A DNA stretch of 33,681 nucleotides from CAYFYJ01 sp964347415 (GCA_964347415.1 CAYFYJ010000017.1:1-33681); one strand, 5' to 3'. Positions 1 through 8,751 are shown, counted from the stretch's first letter. Translations and numbers: made by a program. The notes: generated by a model not told the origin, from the sequence alone.

Positions 1-1311
1 ATGGGCCATAGAGTGAGAGTAATGCCATACAAGACTTTCAGACTTAACTTAGTCGTTTGCCCGCCATATAATGCAGATTTTGACGGAGATGAAATGAATT
101 TACATATTCCACAAGGAGAGGAAGCTAAGACTGAAACAAAACTCCTCATGGATGTGCCAAACCATATAAGGAGTCCTAGGTTCAGTGGTCCGATCATAGG
201 ATGTGGAAAAGATCACATAACGTCTCTTTATATATTGACTAATGGTAACTATGAACTTTCAAGAAAAGAAGTCATAGAATTGATACGATCATTTGATCCT
301 GATATAGAAATTCCAAAGAAAGGGAAATTCACTGGAAAAGAAGTTTTCAGTATGTTTTTGCCCCCGACTTTTAACATAGAATACAAAGCCGAATGTTGTA
401 TGGGTTGTAGTAAGTGTTTAAAAGAAAAATGTCAATATGATGCTTACGTTGTCGTGAAGAATGGAAAACTTATTTTCGGAACAATAGATAAGAAAAGCGT
501 TGCTGCATTTAGTGGTAAAATGCTGGACAAATTGGATAAAGAATATGGTCATAAATTTACTCAAAAATTCTTATACAACATTACGAGACTTGCACTCCTG
601 TTCCTGACAAAATACGGGTTTTCGGTCTCGATATCCGATCAAGATCTGGACGATAAAACAAAGAAAAGAATAGACAAATTGATAGAAGATGCCAGAAGGG
701 ATGTGGATAGAACAATCAGAGATTTCAGAAAAGGAAAGATAAAAGTACTCATCGGAAGAACACCGCGAGAAAGTTTAGAAACCATGATTCAGAAAAAATT
801 GGCTGATTGTCTTAATAAGATCGCTGATAATATTGAAAAAAATATAATTAAAAACAACACTGTGATAATGGCAAAGAGTGGTGCAAGGGGTAGCATGATC
901 AATCTAGTCCAGTGTGCAGCCACTATTGGTCAGGAAACTATCAAAGGCCAGAGAATAAAGATAGGTTATCATAATAGGACATTTCCTCATTTCAAAAGAG
1001 GTGATATAAGTCTAGAATCTAAAGGTTTCGTTAAAAATGGTTACAAGGGTGGTTTAGACCCATTTGAATTCTTTTTCGATGCCATGAACAGTAGAGAAGG
1101 ACTCATGGATAAATCCTTAAAAACAAGACATAGTGGTTACTTAGAGAGAAGATTGATTGGAGCATTACAAGATTTAAAAATTGAGTATGACGGAACGGTT
1201 AGAGATAGCGGAAAGAAGATCATAGAATTCATTCCAGGTGAAGATGGTTTGGATCCATCAAAAATACAAAAAGGTGGAATAGATGTCGGAAAAATTGCAG
1301 ATACAATATAA
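1..1311 (+). CDS. rpoA1: RNA polymerase subunit A' (partial, 5' end outside window)
   Basis: C-terminal half of the archaeal RNA polymerase large subunit A', the homologue of the N-terminal part of bacterial beta' and eukaryotic Rpb1. The catalytic magnesium site NADFDGDEMN lies at residues 24-33 of the visible fragment, with aspartates at 26, 28 and 30. In complete A' proteins this motif lies several hundred residues into the chain, so the ATG at base 1 is an internal methionine and the gene starts to the left. A Cys-rich stretch at about residues 131-145 matches a cysteine loop that I recall from other archaeal A' subunits. The gene ends inside the start of rpoA2 with a 29-base overlap, the usual A'/A'' split. 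Identity is certain; only the 5' part is missing. Confidence 0.97.
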   Translation: MGHRVRVMPYKTFRLNLVVCPPYNADFDGDEMNLHIPQGEEAKTETKLLMDVPNHIRSPRFSGPIIGCGKDHITSLYILTNGNYELSRKEVIELIRSFDPDIEIPKKGKFTGKEVFSMFLPPTFNIEYKAECCMGCSKCLKEKCQYDAYVVVKNGKLIFGTIDKKSVAAFSGKMLDKLDKEYGHKFTQKFLYNITRLALLFLTKYGFSVSISDQDLDDKTKKRIDKLIEDARRDVDRTIRDFRKGKIKVLIGRTPRESLETMIQKKLADCLNKIADNIEKNIIKNNTVIMAKSGARGSMINLVQCAATIGQETIKGQRIKIGYHNRTFPHFKRGDISLESKGFVKNGYKGGLDPFEFFFDAMNSREGLMDKSLKTRHSGYLERRLIGALQDLKIEYDGTVRDSGKKIIEFIPGEDGLDPSKIQKGGIDVGKIADTI

Positions 1312-2413
1312 TGTTAGTTTACCTAAAAGAATATTGGATGAGATAGAAAGGGTTTGTAAACAAAGAAAATTCACCCCAAATAAAAAAAAGAAGCTCATAG
1401 ATTCGATTAAAAAAAATTATTCTAATAGTTTATTTGAGCCTGGAGAGGCAGCCGGGATTGTATCTGCGCAATCTATTTCTGAACCTGCAACACAGATGAC
1501 CATGCGTACATTCCATTTTGCAGGATCGGTTGGCGTTCAGGTTACTCTAGGTCTCCCAAGATTAATAGAAATTTTTGACGCCAAAAAAGAACCATCAACA
1601 CCAATGATGACACTTTATCTGAAGAAAAAGTTTAACAATAAATCGAACAGCGAGAGTCTAGCCGAAAAAATAACTGAAAGAAAATTGAGGTCTTTTATTA
1701 AAACAATTTCCTTGGATTTAACTAATAAAAAAATAAAAATCTCGCTCAATAGGATAAATAAATCTGAATTTAAGGAAATAATCCTGAAGTTGAAAAAGAA
1801 ATTCAAGAGATTGAATATCAAAGGCAAAGACAGTAAGATAACGGTTGGATCAAAGGAAAAAGAATTCACTATTAAGGATTTACAGAAGATAAAGAAAAAA
1901 TTATTGGATGCATGTGTTTCTGGTATACCAGACATAAAAAACAGTCTAGTCATGAAAGAAGGGGATGACTGGGTTATTAAAACTTTTGGTTCTAATTTCG
2001 TAAAGATAGTAGACTTTAATGAGATCGATATAATGAGGAGTTACACGAATAACTTTTATGAATTGGCCAAAGTGCTCGGTATAGAAGCAGTAAGGAATGC
2101 TATAATAAAAGAAACTAACAGCACGATGGAACAACAAGGTTTAGATATAGATTATAGACATACAATGTTGGTGTCAGATATAATGACTTTTTCTGGTGAA
2201 ATTAAACCTATCGGTAGATATGGAATTGCAGGAATGAAACCATCCATCCTGACGAGAGCGGGGTTTGAAGAAACGATAAAGCATCTTGTGAAAGCTTCAG
2301 TAAGACACGAAGAGGATAATTTTAATGCAATATTCGATAACGTCATGGTGAACCAGCAAGTTCCAGTTGGAACAGGCATGTTCGAGTTGATTGCAAAAAT
2401 AGGCGAGGAATAA
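1283..2413 (+). CDS. rpoA2: RNA polymerase subunit A''
   Basis: C-terminal part of the split archaeal RNA polymerase large subunit, 376 residues. It includes the trigger-loop region, with AQSISEPATQMTMRTFHFAG at about residues 62-81, and the conserved C-terminal region around the RHTMLVSDIMTFSGEI block. A ribosome binding site GGTGG lies at 1273-1277, five bases before the ATG and inside the rpoA1 end, so the two subunits are translationally coupled. A lysine-rich, poorly conserved middle segment (about residues 115-205) is normal for this subunit. It is followed directly by rpl30e in the usual archaeal order. Confidence 0.97.
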   Translation: MSEKLQIQYNVSLPKRILDEIERVCKQRKFTPNKKKKLIDSIKKNYSNSLFEPGEAAGIVSAQSISEPATQMTMRTFHFAGSVGVQVTLGLPRLIEIFDAKKEPSTPMMTLYLKKKFNNKSNSESLAEKITERKLRSFIKTISLDLTNKKIKISLNRINKSEFKEIILKLKKKFKRLNIKGKDSKITVGSKEKEFTIKDLQKIKKKLLDACVSGIPDIKNSLVMKEGDDWVIKTFGSNFVKIVDFNEIDIMRSYTNNFYELAKVLGIEAVRNAIIKETNSTMEQQGLDIDYRHTMLVSDIMTFSGEIKPIGRYGIAGMKPSILTRAGFEETIKHLVKASVRHEEDNFNAIFDNVMVNQQVPVGTGMFELIAKIGEE

Positions 2414-2685
2414 TGGAACTAACAAAATTAATCAAGGAAAAAATTAAACAGAAAAAAATCATAATCGGTTACAAGACTGTCATCAAATCATTAAAGAATA
2501 CTCATCCAGAACTTGTAATTTTTGCTGCTAACATCCCAAGTGATAAAAAAAAGATGATAGAACTCAATGCTAAAATATCTAAAGTTCAAGTAAAAGAATA
2601 TCCAAAAGATAGTATTGGTTTGGGTTTGTTGTGTGGTAAACCATTTTCAGTTAGTGTATTAGCAATAAAAAGAGGAAAGAAATGA
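2413..2685 (+). CDS. rpl30e: Ribosomal protein L30e
   Basis: Large-subunit ribosomal protein of the L7Ae/L30e RNA-binding family, 90 residues, a little shorter than the usual 95-100. It has the family pattern of an N-terminal lysine-rich helix, an IIIGYKTVIKSLKN strand and helix, and the ELVIFAANIP segment. The ATG shares its A with the rpoA2 stop codon (TAATG), with a purine-rich GGCGAGGA just before it. It sits between rpoA2 and nusA as in most archaeal str-type operons, and position and sequence agree. Confidence 0.93.
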   Translation: MELTKLIKEKIKQKKIIIGYKTVIKSLKNTHPELVIFAANIPSDKKKMIELNAKISKVQVKEYPKDSIGLGLLCGKPFSVSVLAIKRGKK

Positions 2686-3098
2686 CGATAACATTCAACA
2701 CAGAAACGATAAGACTTTTGACTTTGTTCGAAAACATGACCAACGCTCCTGTTAGAGATTGTTTTACGGACAATGGTGTAGTCTATTTTATCGTTGAGGA
2801 AGGTAAAATAGGATTGGCCATAGGCAAGAATGGAAGCTCTATTAAAAATGTCGAAAAGGTCGTTGGTAAGAAAGTAAAGGTTTTTGAGTATTCTAAAGAC
2901 CCAAAGAAATTTGTTAAGAATTTAATTCCTCAATGCAAGGAAGTTAACATTATAAATGATAATGGCATGATAAAGGTTGAAATAAAAGTTGGCAGAAAAG
3001 ATAAAGGTTTCGTTATTGGCAGGGGAGGGGAAAAGATAAAAATATATAAGGAGATATTGAAGAGAGTTCATAACATATCGGACATACAGGTGAAATGA
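2682..3098 (+). CDS. nusA: NusA-like KH-domain transcription factor
   Basis: Archaeal NusA homologue of 138 residues, made of two KH RNA-binding domains without the S1 and acidic domains of bacterial NusA. The two GxxG loops are visible: GKNGSS at about residues 48-53 and GRGGEK at about 113-118. The family is thought to act in transcription elongation or termination. The start overlaps the rpl30e stop by four bases (ATGA) and the end overlaps the rps12 start, so this is a tightly coupled operon. Confidence 0.93.
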   Translation: MTITFNTETIRLLTLFENMTNAPVRDCFTDNGVVYFIVEEGKIGLAIGKNGSSIKNVEKVVGKKVKVFEYSKDPKKFVKNLIPQCKEVNIINDNGMIKVEIKVGRKDKGFVIGRGGEKIKIYKEILKRVHNISDIQVK

Positions 3099-3523
3099 TG
3101 GCAAGAGGAGAATTTTCAGCCAGGGGGCTTAGAAAAAAAAGAAAGAGACAGAAGTGGAAAGATGTCAGGTATATGCGTAGACAGCTTCAGTTGTCCAAAA
3201 AAGACCCTTTAGAAGGTTCTCCTAGAGGAAGAGGAATAGTTATCGATAAAAGACAAATTGAACAAAAACAACCACATTCTGGTATGATTAAAGCTGTCCG
3301 TGTACAGTTGATAAAAAACAACATTCAGGTCACCGCCTTTGTTCCAGGTACAGGGGCGATAGATCATATTAATGAACATGATGAAGTGTTGATAGAAGGA
3401 GTTGGCGGTAGTCAACGCGGCCCCATTGGTAGTCAGTGGGGAATCAAGTTTAAAGTTGTTGCTGTTAATGGAGTTGCTCTTTCAGAGATTTTATCAGGAA
3501 AGAAGCAGAAACCTGCAAGATGA
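3098..3523 (+). CDS. rps12: Ribosomal protein S12 (uS12), divergent decoding loops
   Basis: Small-subunit protein of the decoding centre, 141 residues from the chosen ATG. Two ATGs are adjacent (3095 and 3098). The second is preferred because AGGTGA at 3088-3093 is four bases before it. The archaeal hallmarks are present: a basic N-terminus, DPLEGSPRGRGIV, VRVQLIKNN and a C-terminal lysine-rich tail. Two normally near-invariant loops differ. The usual QPNSAIRKC reads QPHSGMIKA (residues 58-66), and the usual GDIPGVR-type loop reads GSQWGIK (111-117). Flanking residues are well conserved, so this is not a frameshift. Identity is firm; the loop changes are unusual and are listed as a finding. 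Confidence 0.95.
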   Translation: MARGEFSARGLRKKRKRQKWKDVRYMRRQLQLSKKDPLEGSPRGRGIVIDKRQIEQKQPHSGMIKAVRVQLIKNNIQVTAFVPGTGAIDHINEHDEVLIEGVGGSQRGPIGSQWGIKFKVVAVNGVALSEILSGKKQKPAR

Positions 3524-3535
3524 TGCGTGATATGT

Positions 3536-4138
3536 ATGTCAGAATTAAAACTTTTTAACAGGTGGAGTTTTGATGCAATAGAAATCAAGGATTTGGGACT
3601 CAAGCCTTACATAAACTTGAAACCTTGTATCATACCCAAGACTGGTGGTAAGTTTAGTCAACGTAAATTCCATAAATCCAAGATGAACATCGTCGAAAGA
3701 CTAGTGAACAAATTAATGGTTTCTGGACATAGAGGTAAAAAACATCTTTTGAGTTCTGGAAGGAATACTGGAAAAACACAAACTATCCTGAAAATAATTA
3801 AGGAAGTATTTGAGAAGTTGGAAAAAAGGACTAATAAAAACCCAATTGAAGTTCTTGCCGGGGCTATAGAGAACGCCGCTTTAAGAGAAGAGATAACATC
3901 TTATCAGATGGGTGGTATAATGGTTAGAAAAGCTGTTTGTACTTCACCTCAAAGAAGGGTTGACAAGGCTTTGACTGTTATCACTCAATCTGCCTACAGG
4001 AAATCTTTTGGGAAGAAGATTTCTATGGCCGACGCATTAGTAGATGAGATATTTTTTGCTTATAAAAATGATCCATCAAAATCGGCAGCCATAAAAGAAA
4101 AAGAAAGAATAGAAAGAGAGGCCGGTGGGGCGAGATAA
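3536..4138 (+). CDS. rps7: Ribosomal protein S7 (uS7)
   Basis: Small-subunit assembly protein that binds the 3' major domain of 16S rRNA, 200 residues. It has NPIEVLAGAIENAALREEIT, the SPQRRVDKAL block and the archaeal C-terminal pattern ending in EREAGGAR. An in-frame GTG at 3527 would add three residues. The ATG at 3536 is preferred because a CGTGAT ribosome-binding-like stretch (3526-3531) precedes it. It lies 12 bases after rps12 and ends the first co-directional run; the next two genes are on the other strand and meet it tail to tail with no gap. Confidence 0.95.
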   Translation: MSELKLFNRWSFDAIEIKDLGLKPYINLKPCIIPKTGGKFSQRKFHKSKMNIVERLVNKLMVSGHRGKKHLLSSGRNTGKTQTILKIIKEVFEKLEKRTNKNPIEVLAGAIENAALREEITSYQMGGIMVRKAVCTSPQRRVDKALTVITQSAYRKSFGKKISMADALVDEIFFAYKNDPSKSAAIKEKERIEREAGGAR

Positions 4139-4621
4139 TCATTCTGCATAAGTAGCATTAACTCTTAAACTTTGAACCAAAATCTCACTGTAATCCTTTT
4201 CCCAATCAGTTTGTATCGTGGTTATTTCACCCGATCTTAGGGGATCTTCCGGCTTGTTCGTTATCTCAGTCTTTTTGTCATCTATGAATACTGTAAAGTT
4301 CGATGCTACCATCCTCCCAGTGTTTTTTATGGTTATAAGAATTTGATTTTTCGAACCTCTAGAAACATCTATGATTTCGATTTCATAGAAGATTTTTTTG
4401 ATTATTGAGATCACATCTCCCAAACTACTTGGAACCCTTGGCAGTCTTGGTCCTATTACAGGGATTGATCTCAAGCTTGGGATTGAACCAAGAATGAGAA
4501 AGGAGGCTAGCAGTATTATAACTATCAAAGCAACTCCAAGAAGGATATTCTTCACTATCCTTATTGCAACAAAAATGACAACAGCCAAGATTATGATTCC
4601 GATTACTACGCCTATTACCAT
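4139..4621 (-). CDS. Membrane protein with C-terminal beta domain, unknown function
   Basis: 160 residues, family not recognised. Two hydrophobic helices fill the N-terminus (about residues 1-21 and 27-46). They are followed by a short proline-rich linker and a soluble domain of alternating strands with KNTGRMVASNFTVFIDD, a pattern like archaeal CARDB/Ig-like or archaellin-type beta domains. The C-terminal domain would probably face outside. It is encoded against the ribosomal operon and its stop abuts the rps7 stop. The nuclease gene just upstream on the same strand ends at 4650, so the two may form a small operon. The ATG at 4621 is the only good start. Confidence 0.7.
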   Translation of the reverse strand: MVIGVVIGIIILAVVIFVAIRIVKNILLGVALIVIILLASFLILGSIPSLRSIPVIGPRLPRVPSSLGDVISIIKKIFYEIEIIDVSRGSKNQILITIKNTGRMVASNFTVFIDDKKTEITNKPEDPLRSGEITTIQTDWEKDYSEILVQSLRVNATYAE

Positions 4622-4649
4622 GAGATTATTATGGGAAGAAACAGTTAAA

Positions 4650-4952
4650 TTAGATTATCTTTTTCTTAATGAAGTTGTTTCTGGGATGTTTGATCCATAA
4701 TTCGGCTTTGATCGAATGTTTTCTCCCAATTTCTTTTAATCTCTCAAACTGCATCCTTTCTCTAGAAGTAGGATAGTATTTATTTTTGTGACATTCTTTA
4801 ACTTCGACTATTTTTTCAATTCTATTTTTGTTAGGATTCAAAACCAAAAAATCCACTGCACCACCAATAGCGACTTTCAGGACATTACTCTCACCATATT
4901 TCTGGATGAGTTCTTTCTTCGCTTTATATTCAGCTCTATACCCTTTTCTCAT
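4650..4952 (-). CDS. Hjc-like PD-(D/E)XK nuclease
   Basis: 100-residue protein with the pattern of the archaeal Holliday junction resolvase Hjc / PD-(D/E)XK nuclease fold. It has an N-terminal RAEYKAKKELI helix with Glu8, then AVDFLVLN with Asp34, and IVEVKE with Glu50 and Lys52. Hjc cleaves four-way junctions and is usually about 120-135 residues, so this is a short member. Holliday junction resolution is a likely but unproven role, and a related repair nuclease is possible. It diverges from EF-2 across a 75-base region and may share a transcript with the downstream membrane protein gene. Confidence 0.65.
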   Translation of the reverse strand: MRKGYRAEYKAKKELIQKYGESNVLKVAIGGAVDFLVLNPNKNRIEKIVEVKECHKNKYYPTSRERMQFERLKEIGRKHSIKAELWIKHPRNNFIKKKII

Positions 4953-5027
4953 TTCAACCTAACCATTATATGTAACCTTTAAATTAATTTCTTTTCAAAT
5001 TCATAGTATTTTATTTTAGTGGTATGC

Positions 5028-7217
5028 ATGGCAGAAAAAAACATAATAGAGAAAATTAAGAAATTGATGTATAAACCCGACCATATAAGGAATATCGGAA
5101 CAATTGCACACATCGATCATGGTAAAACAACATTCTCGGATCATCTCCTGGCCGGAGCAGGGATGATTTCAAAAGAACTAGCAGGCAGAAAACTCTTCCT
5201 CGATTTCGATGAGCAAGAACAACAGAGAGGAATAACTATTTGGTCCGCTAACGCAAGCATGGTTCACAACTATCAAGGAGAAGATTTCCTGGTCAATCTC
5301 ATCGATACTCCTGGGCATGTAGACTTTGGAGGGGATGTAACAAGAGCTATGAGAGCCGTTGATGGCGCGATTGTCTTAGTGGATGCTGTGGAAGGAGTTA
5401 TGCCACAGACAGAAACGGTTTTGAGACAGAGCTTGAAAGAGAGAGTTAAACCAATCCTATTCATCAACAAGTCCGACAGATTAATAAGAGAATTAAAACT
5501 ATCACCAGAACAGATGCAAGAGAGATTTACAAACATAATCAGAGAAGTTAATATTTTGATACAGAAATATGTGGAAGAACAGTTCAAGAATAAATGGATT
5601 GTTAATGTTAATGACGGTTCTGTCACCTTCGGCTCAGCATTGAGAAAATGGGCCATTTCTATCCCATATATGAAAAAGAGTGGTATCACTTTCAAGGACA
5701 TTATAGACTTAACGGAACAGGACAAAGAAGATGAATTGGCAAAGAAAGCTCCCCTCTACAACGTCATTCTTGATATAATCATCAAGCATTTACCTTCACC
5801 CATAGAGGCACAGAAATATCGTGTTCCTAAGATTTGGAGAGGTGACCCCGAATCGCCGATTGGAAAAGATATGATGCTCGTAAATGAGAAAGGTCATTTG
5901 GCGGCTGTCGTGACAAAGATGGTCCCTGATCCTCATGCCGGTTTTGTGTCATGTGCAAGAATATTATCTGGAAAGATGAAACAAGGAGATGAAGTCTACC
6001 TTGTGGCCCAACACAGAAAAAATAGGATCCAACAAGTCAGTGTCTACAAAGGCCCACAAAGGATTCAAGTAGATGAAGTCCTGGCAGGTAATATCGTTGG
6101 TCTTGTGGGTTTAACAGATGCTTTCTCCGGTGAAACCATCTGTGATCCAGAACACTTAATAGAACCTTTCGAAGAAATAAAACACATCTTTGAACCAGTT
6201 GTAACGAAATCCTTAGAACCAAAAGACCCAAAAGATTTGATGAAATTAATAAACTTCCTCAAGAAACTAGGTAGAGAAGATACGACGATTATGGTAAAGA
6301 TAAATGAAGAAACAGGTGAATACTTAGTTTCAGGTTTAGGTGAGCTACATCTAGATGCTAAAGTCGAGAGAAAACTGAAAGAACAGGGTATAGAATTCGA
6401 TGCCTCTCCACCAATCGTTGTTTACAGAGAAACCATCGGCAAAAAATCATCTGTAGTTGAGGGCAAATCCCCGAACAAACACAATAAGTTCTTCATATTC
6501 GTGGAACCTTTAGAAAAAAAAGTTCTAGAGGCAATGAAAGCAGACCAAATCCCATCGAACATCGAGTTGAAGAAGAAGAATCTACAACTACAGAAAAAAC
6601 TGTCAGATTTGGGTATGCCTGTAGATGAAATAAAGAAACTCAAATTGATTTATAACAAAAATATGCTCCTCGATCAGACAAAAGGTGTGCAATATTTGAA
6701 TGAAGTCATGGAGATGCTTAAGGAAGGTTTTATTAAGAGAATGGATGAAGGGCCCCTGTCAAGGGAGCCATGCGTTGGGTTGAAAATGGTTTTAATGGAT
6801 GCTGAGTTGCACGAAGACCCTGTTCATAGGGGTCCGGGCCAAGTTCTCCCTGCGATAAGGTATGGAATAAGAACTGCCATGCTCAGAGCGGATCCAGCAC
6901 TTCTCGAACCTAAACAAATCATCAGAATAGATACACCAACAGAAGTAATGGGTGGGGCAATAAAAGAAGTTCAAAATAGACGTGGTAAAATATTGGATAT
7001 GAGAGATGAGAGAGGCGCGACGATAATCCAAGCAAAAATACCAGTTTCAGAAATGTTCGGTTTTAACTCCGCCTTAAAATCTGCTACAGGGGGAAAAGGT
7101 TTTTATAGTTTAATAGATGTTATATTTGAAAAGTTACCAACTGATTTACAGGATAAAACGATACTTAAAATCAGGAAGAGAAAGGGTTTGAGTGAGCAAG
7201 TACCTAAACCAGAATAA
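5028..7217 (+). CDS. fusA: Translation elongation factor 2 (aEF-2)
   Basis: GTPase that drives ribosomal translocation, 729 residues from the preferred ATG. An in-frame GTG at 5019 would add only MVC. The GTPase motifs are intact: AHIDHGKT at 27-34, then DTPGH, and NKSD in the INKSDRLIR segment. The diphthamide loop HEDPVHRGPGQ places the modified histidine at residue 600, so the cell is expected to have the diphthamide pathway. A TTTAAATTAA TATA-like element lies at about 4980, roughly 45 bases before the ATG. Because two reverse-strand genes separate it from rps7, it probably has its own promoter. Confidence 0.97.
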   Translation: MAEKNIIEKIKKLMYKPDHIRNIGTIAHIDHGKTTFSDHLLAGAGMISKELAGRKLFLDFDEQEQQRGITIWSANASMVHNYQGEDFLVNLIDTPGHVDFGGDVTRAMRAVDGAIVLVDAVEGVMPQTETVLRQSLKERVKPILFINKSDRLIRELKLSPEQMQERFTNIIREVNILIQKYVEEQFKNKWIVNVNDGSVTFGSALRKWAISIPYMKKSGITFKDIIDLTEQDKEDELAKKAPLYNVILDIIIKHLPSPIEAQKYRVPKIWRGDPESPIGKDMMLVNEKGHLAAVVTKMVPDPHAGFVSCARILSGKMKQGDEVYLVAQHRKNRIQQVSVYKGPQRIQVDEVLAGNIVGLVGLTDAFSGETICDPEHLIEPFEEIKHIFEPVVTKSLEPKDPKDLMKLINFLKKLGREDTTIMVKINEETGEYLVSGLGELHLDAKVERKLKEQGIEFDASPPIVVYRETIGKKSSVVEGKSPNKHNKFFIFVEPLEKKVLEAMKADQIPSNIELKKKNLQLQKKLSDLGMPVDEIKKLKLIYNKNMLLDQTKGVQYLNEVMEMLKEGFIKRMDEGPLSREPCVGLKMVLMDAELHEDPVHRGPGQVLPAIRYGIRTAMLRADPALLEPKQIIRIDTPTEVMGGAIKEVQNRRGKILDMRDERGATIIQAKIPVSEMFGFNSALKSATGGKGFYSLIDVIFEKLPTDLQDKTILKIRKRKGLSEQVPKPE

Positions 7218-7264
7218 ATATATTTAAAAGTGTGATTGAATAATAAATAGTGTTTGAGGAGGTG
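7216..7264 (+). promoter_or_regulatory. EF-1A promoter and strong ribosome binding site
   Basis: A TATA-like ATATTTAAAA (7220-7229) overlaps the end of EF-2. It is followed by a short leader and a strong Shine-Dalgarno element, GAGGAGGTG (7256-7264), five bases before the ATG at 7270. It is the strongest ribosome binding site I see in the window, which fits the high expression expected for EF-1A. The promoter call rests on sequence pattern only. Confidence 0.6.
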
Positions 7265-7269
7265 TAGAA

Positions 7270-8580
7270 ATGGCAGAATTACCAAAGATCAACATAATCA
7301 CTGCCGGTCACGTAGACCATGGGAAATCTACTTTAATCGGGAGACTATTATACGATTCCGGTGCGATAAGAGACGATCAATTAAGAAAGTTGAAGGATAC
7401 AGCTAAGGAATTGAAAAAAGAAACTTGGGAATTTGCTTATGTTATGGATAGTTTGAAAGAAGAGAGGGAAAGAGGTCTTACCATCGATATCATGCATAGA
7501 CCATTCCAAACTAAGAGATATTTCTATACTATCATAGATTGTCCAGGCCATAGGGACTTTGTTAAGAACATGATTACTGGAACTTCACAGGCCGATGCGG
7601 CAATATTTGTTGTTTCTGGTAAACCTGGTGAAGGTGTACAAGAGCAAACAAAAGAACATGCGTTCTTGATGAAAGTTATGGGAATTAATCAACTCGTCGT
7701 GGCTGTTAACAAAATGGATACAAATAAATTCGATCAAAAGAGATACGACGAAGTAGTTACTGAAACCAAGAAACTTTTAACTTCGATTGGTTTTAAAACT
7801 GATGAAATACCTTTTGTCCCTGTCTCAGGGTTACATGGCGATAACGTATTCAAGAAATCCGATAAAATGGCTTGGTATAAGGGTCCAACATTAGTCGAGG
7901 CTATGGACGCAACGATTAAACCACCCAAACAACCAACCGATAAACCATTGAGACTTCCTATCCAAGATGTCTACACGATTACAGGAGTAGGGACAGTGCC
8001 GGTAGGAAGAGTTGAAACAGGAATTGTAAAAGAAGGAGATACTCTAATTTTTCAACCCTCTGGAGCAAAAGGTGAAATTAAAACTATAGAAATGTTTCAT
8101 AAGAAACAACCTCAGGCTACACCAGGAGATAACATAGGTTTCAATGTTCGTGGTGTTGGAAAAGGTGATATTAAAAGAGGAGATGTTGCAGGTCATGTGA
8201 AGAACCCACCCACTGTGGCCAAGGAATTCACAGCCCAGATAATTGTGTTGCAACACCCAACTGTCATAACAGTAGGATACACGCCTGTATTCCACTTAGG
8301 AACAGCATCTATTGCATGCAAGGTTGAAGAGATAATCGCAAAAGTCGATCCAAAGACTGGAGCCACTGTAAAGGAAAAACCAGATTTCATAAAAACTGGT
8401 GATGCTGCGAAGATTAGAGTAGTACCAACAAAACCTATGGTTGTTGAAAAACAAGCAGATATACCACAATTAGCAAGGTTTGCTATTAGGGATATGGGAA
8501 CTACTGTGGCTGCTGGAATAGTCTTAGATGTTAAGAAGGCAGAGACCAAAAAACCAAAGGAAACTAAGAAGGCGAAATAA
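7270..8580 (+). CDS. tuf: Translation elongation factor 1-alpha (aEF-1A)
   Basis: GTPase that delivers aminoacyl-tRNA to the ribosome, 436 residues, the normal archaeal length. The motifs are GHVDHGKS at 13-20, EERERGLTID, DCPGHRDFVKNMITGTSQAD and NKMD. The two C-terminal beta-barrel domains are complete, and the protein ends in a lysine-rich tail. Its exchange factor aEF-1beta is at 31153-31410. In most archaea rps10 follows directly, but here it is 9 kb away. Confidence 0.97.
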   Translation: MAELPKINIITAGHVDHGKSTLIGRLLYDSGAIRDDQLRKLKDTAKELKKETWEFAYVMDSLKEERERGLTIDIMHRPFQTKRYFYTIIDCPGHRDFVKNMITGTSQADAAIFVVSGKPGEGVQEQTKEHAFLMKVMGINQLVVAVNKMDTNKFDQKRYDEVVTETKKLLTSIGFKTDEIPFVPVSGLHGDNVFKKSDKMAWYKGPTLVEAMDATIKPPKQPTDKPLRLPIQDVYTITGVGTVPVGRVETGIVKEGDTLIFQPSGAKGEIKTIEMFHKKQPQATPGDNIGFNVRGVGKGDIKRGDVAGHVKNPPTVAKEFTAQIIVLQHPTVITVGYTPVFHLGTASIACKVEEIIAKVDPKTGATVKEKPDFIKTGDAAKIRVVPTKPMVVEKQADIPQLARFAIRDMGTTVAAGIVLDVKKAETKKPKETKKAK

Positions 8581-8626
8581 CCCTTCCCCCCTTTCTTATT
8601 ATATGAGATCTAAGTCATCTTTTTTG
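8581..8626 (+). terminator. Probable pyrimidine/oligo-T terminator after EF-1A
   Basis: Directly after the EF-1A stop is a C/T-rich tract (8581-8598) followed by an oligo-T run within TCTTTTTTGT at about 8617-8626. Archaeal transcription often ends at oligo-T without a hairpin, and the next gene has its own TATA box. Weak, pattern-based call. Confidence 0.4.
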
Positions 8627-8681
8627 TAGTGTTTGATGGTTAACTCTAAAAGCTCACGTCGCATTCTTGTAATTTATCCAA

Positions 8682-8727
8682 CCTCTGATCGTAACACGAT
8701 TAATTAGAGGTCAATTAATTTTTTAAA
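8682..8727 (+). promoter_or_regulatory. Promoter of the mtnA operon with an upstream inverted repeat
   Basis: A TATA-like TTTTTTAAAG (8718-8727) lies about 27 bases before the mtnA ATG at 8752, so the mRNA is probably leaderless. Just upstream, 8682-8710 is an interrupted inverted repeat. Its outer arms are CCTCT and AGAGG, its inner arms ATCG and CGAT, and the centre is TAACA. Its place next to the TATA/BRE region would suit a regulator binding site. No regulator is identified. Confidence 0.45.
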
Positions 8728-8751
8728 GATTAAACTGTCTAATTTGGTTCA

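Noticed and set aside
1..3. ATG at base 1 as the start of a complete gene
   Set aside because: The active-site motif is at residue 24 of this frame; in complete A' proteins it lies far inside the chain, so the gene is truncated by the window edge.
4398..4700. Plus-strand frame over the membrane protein gene
   Set aside because: Mirror of a hydrophobic gene on the other strand; no ribosome binding site, no recognisable family.
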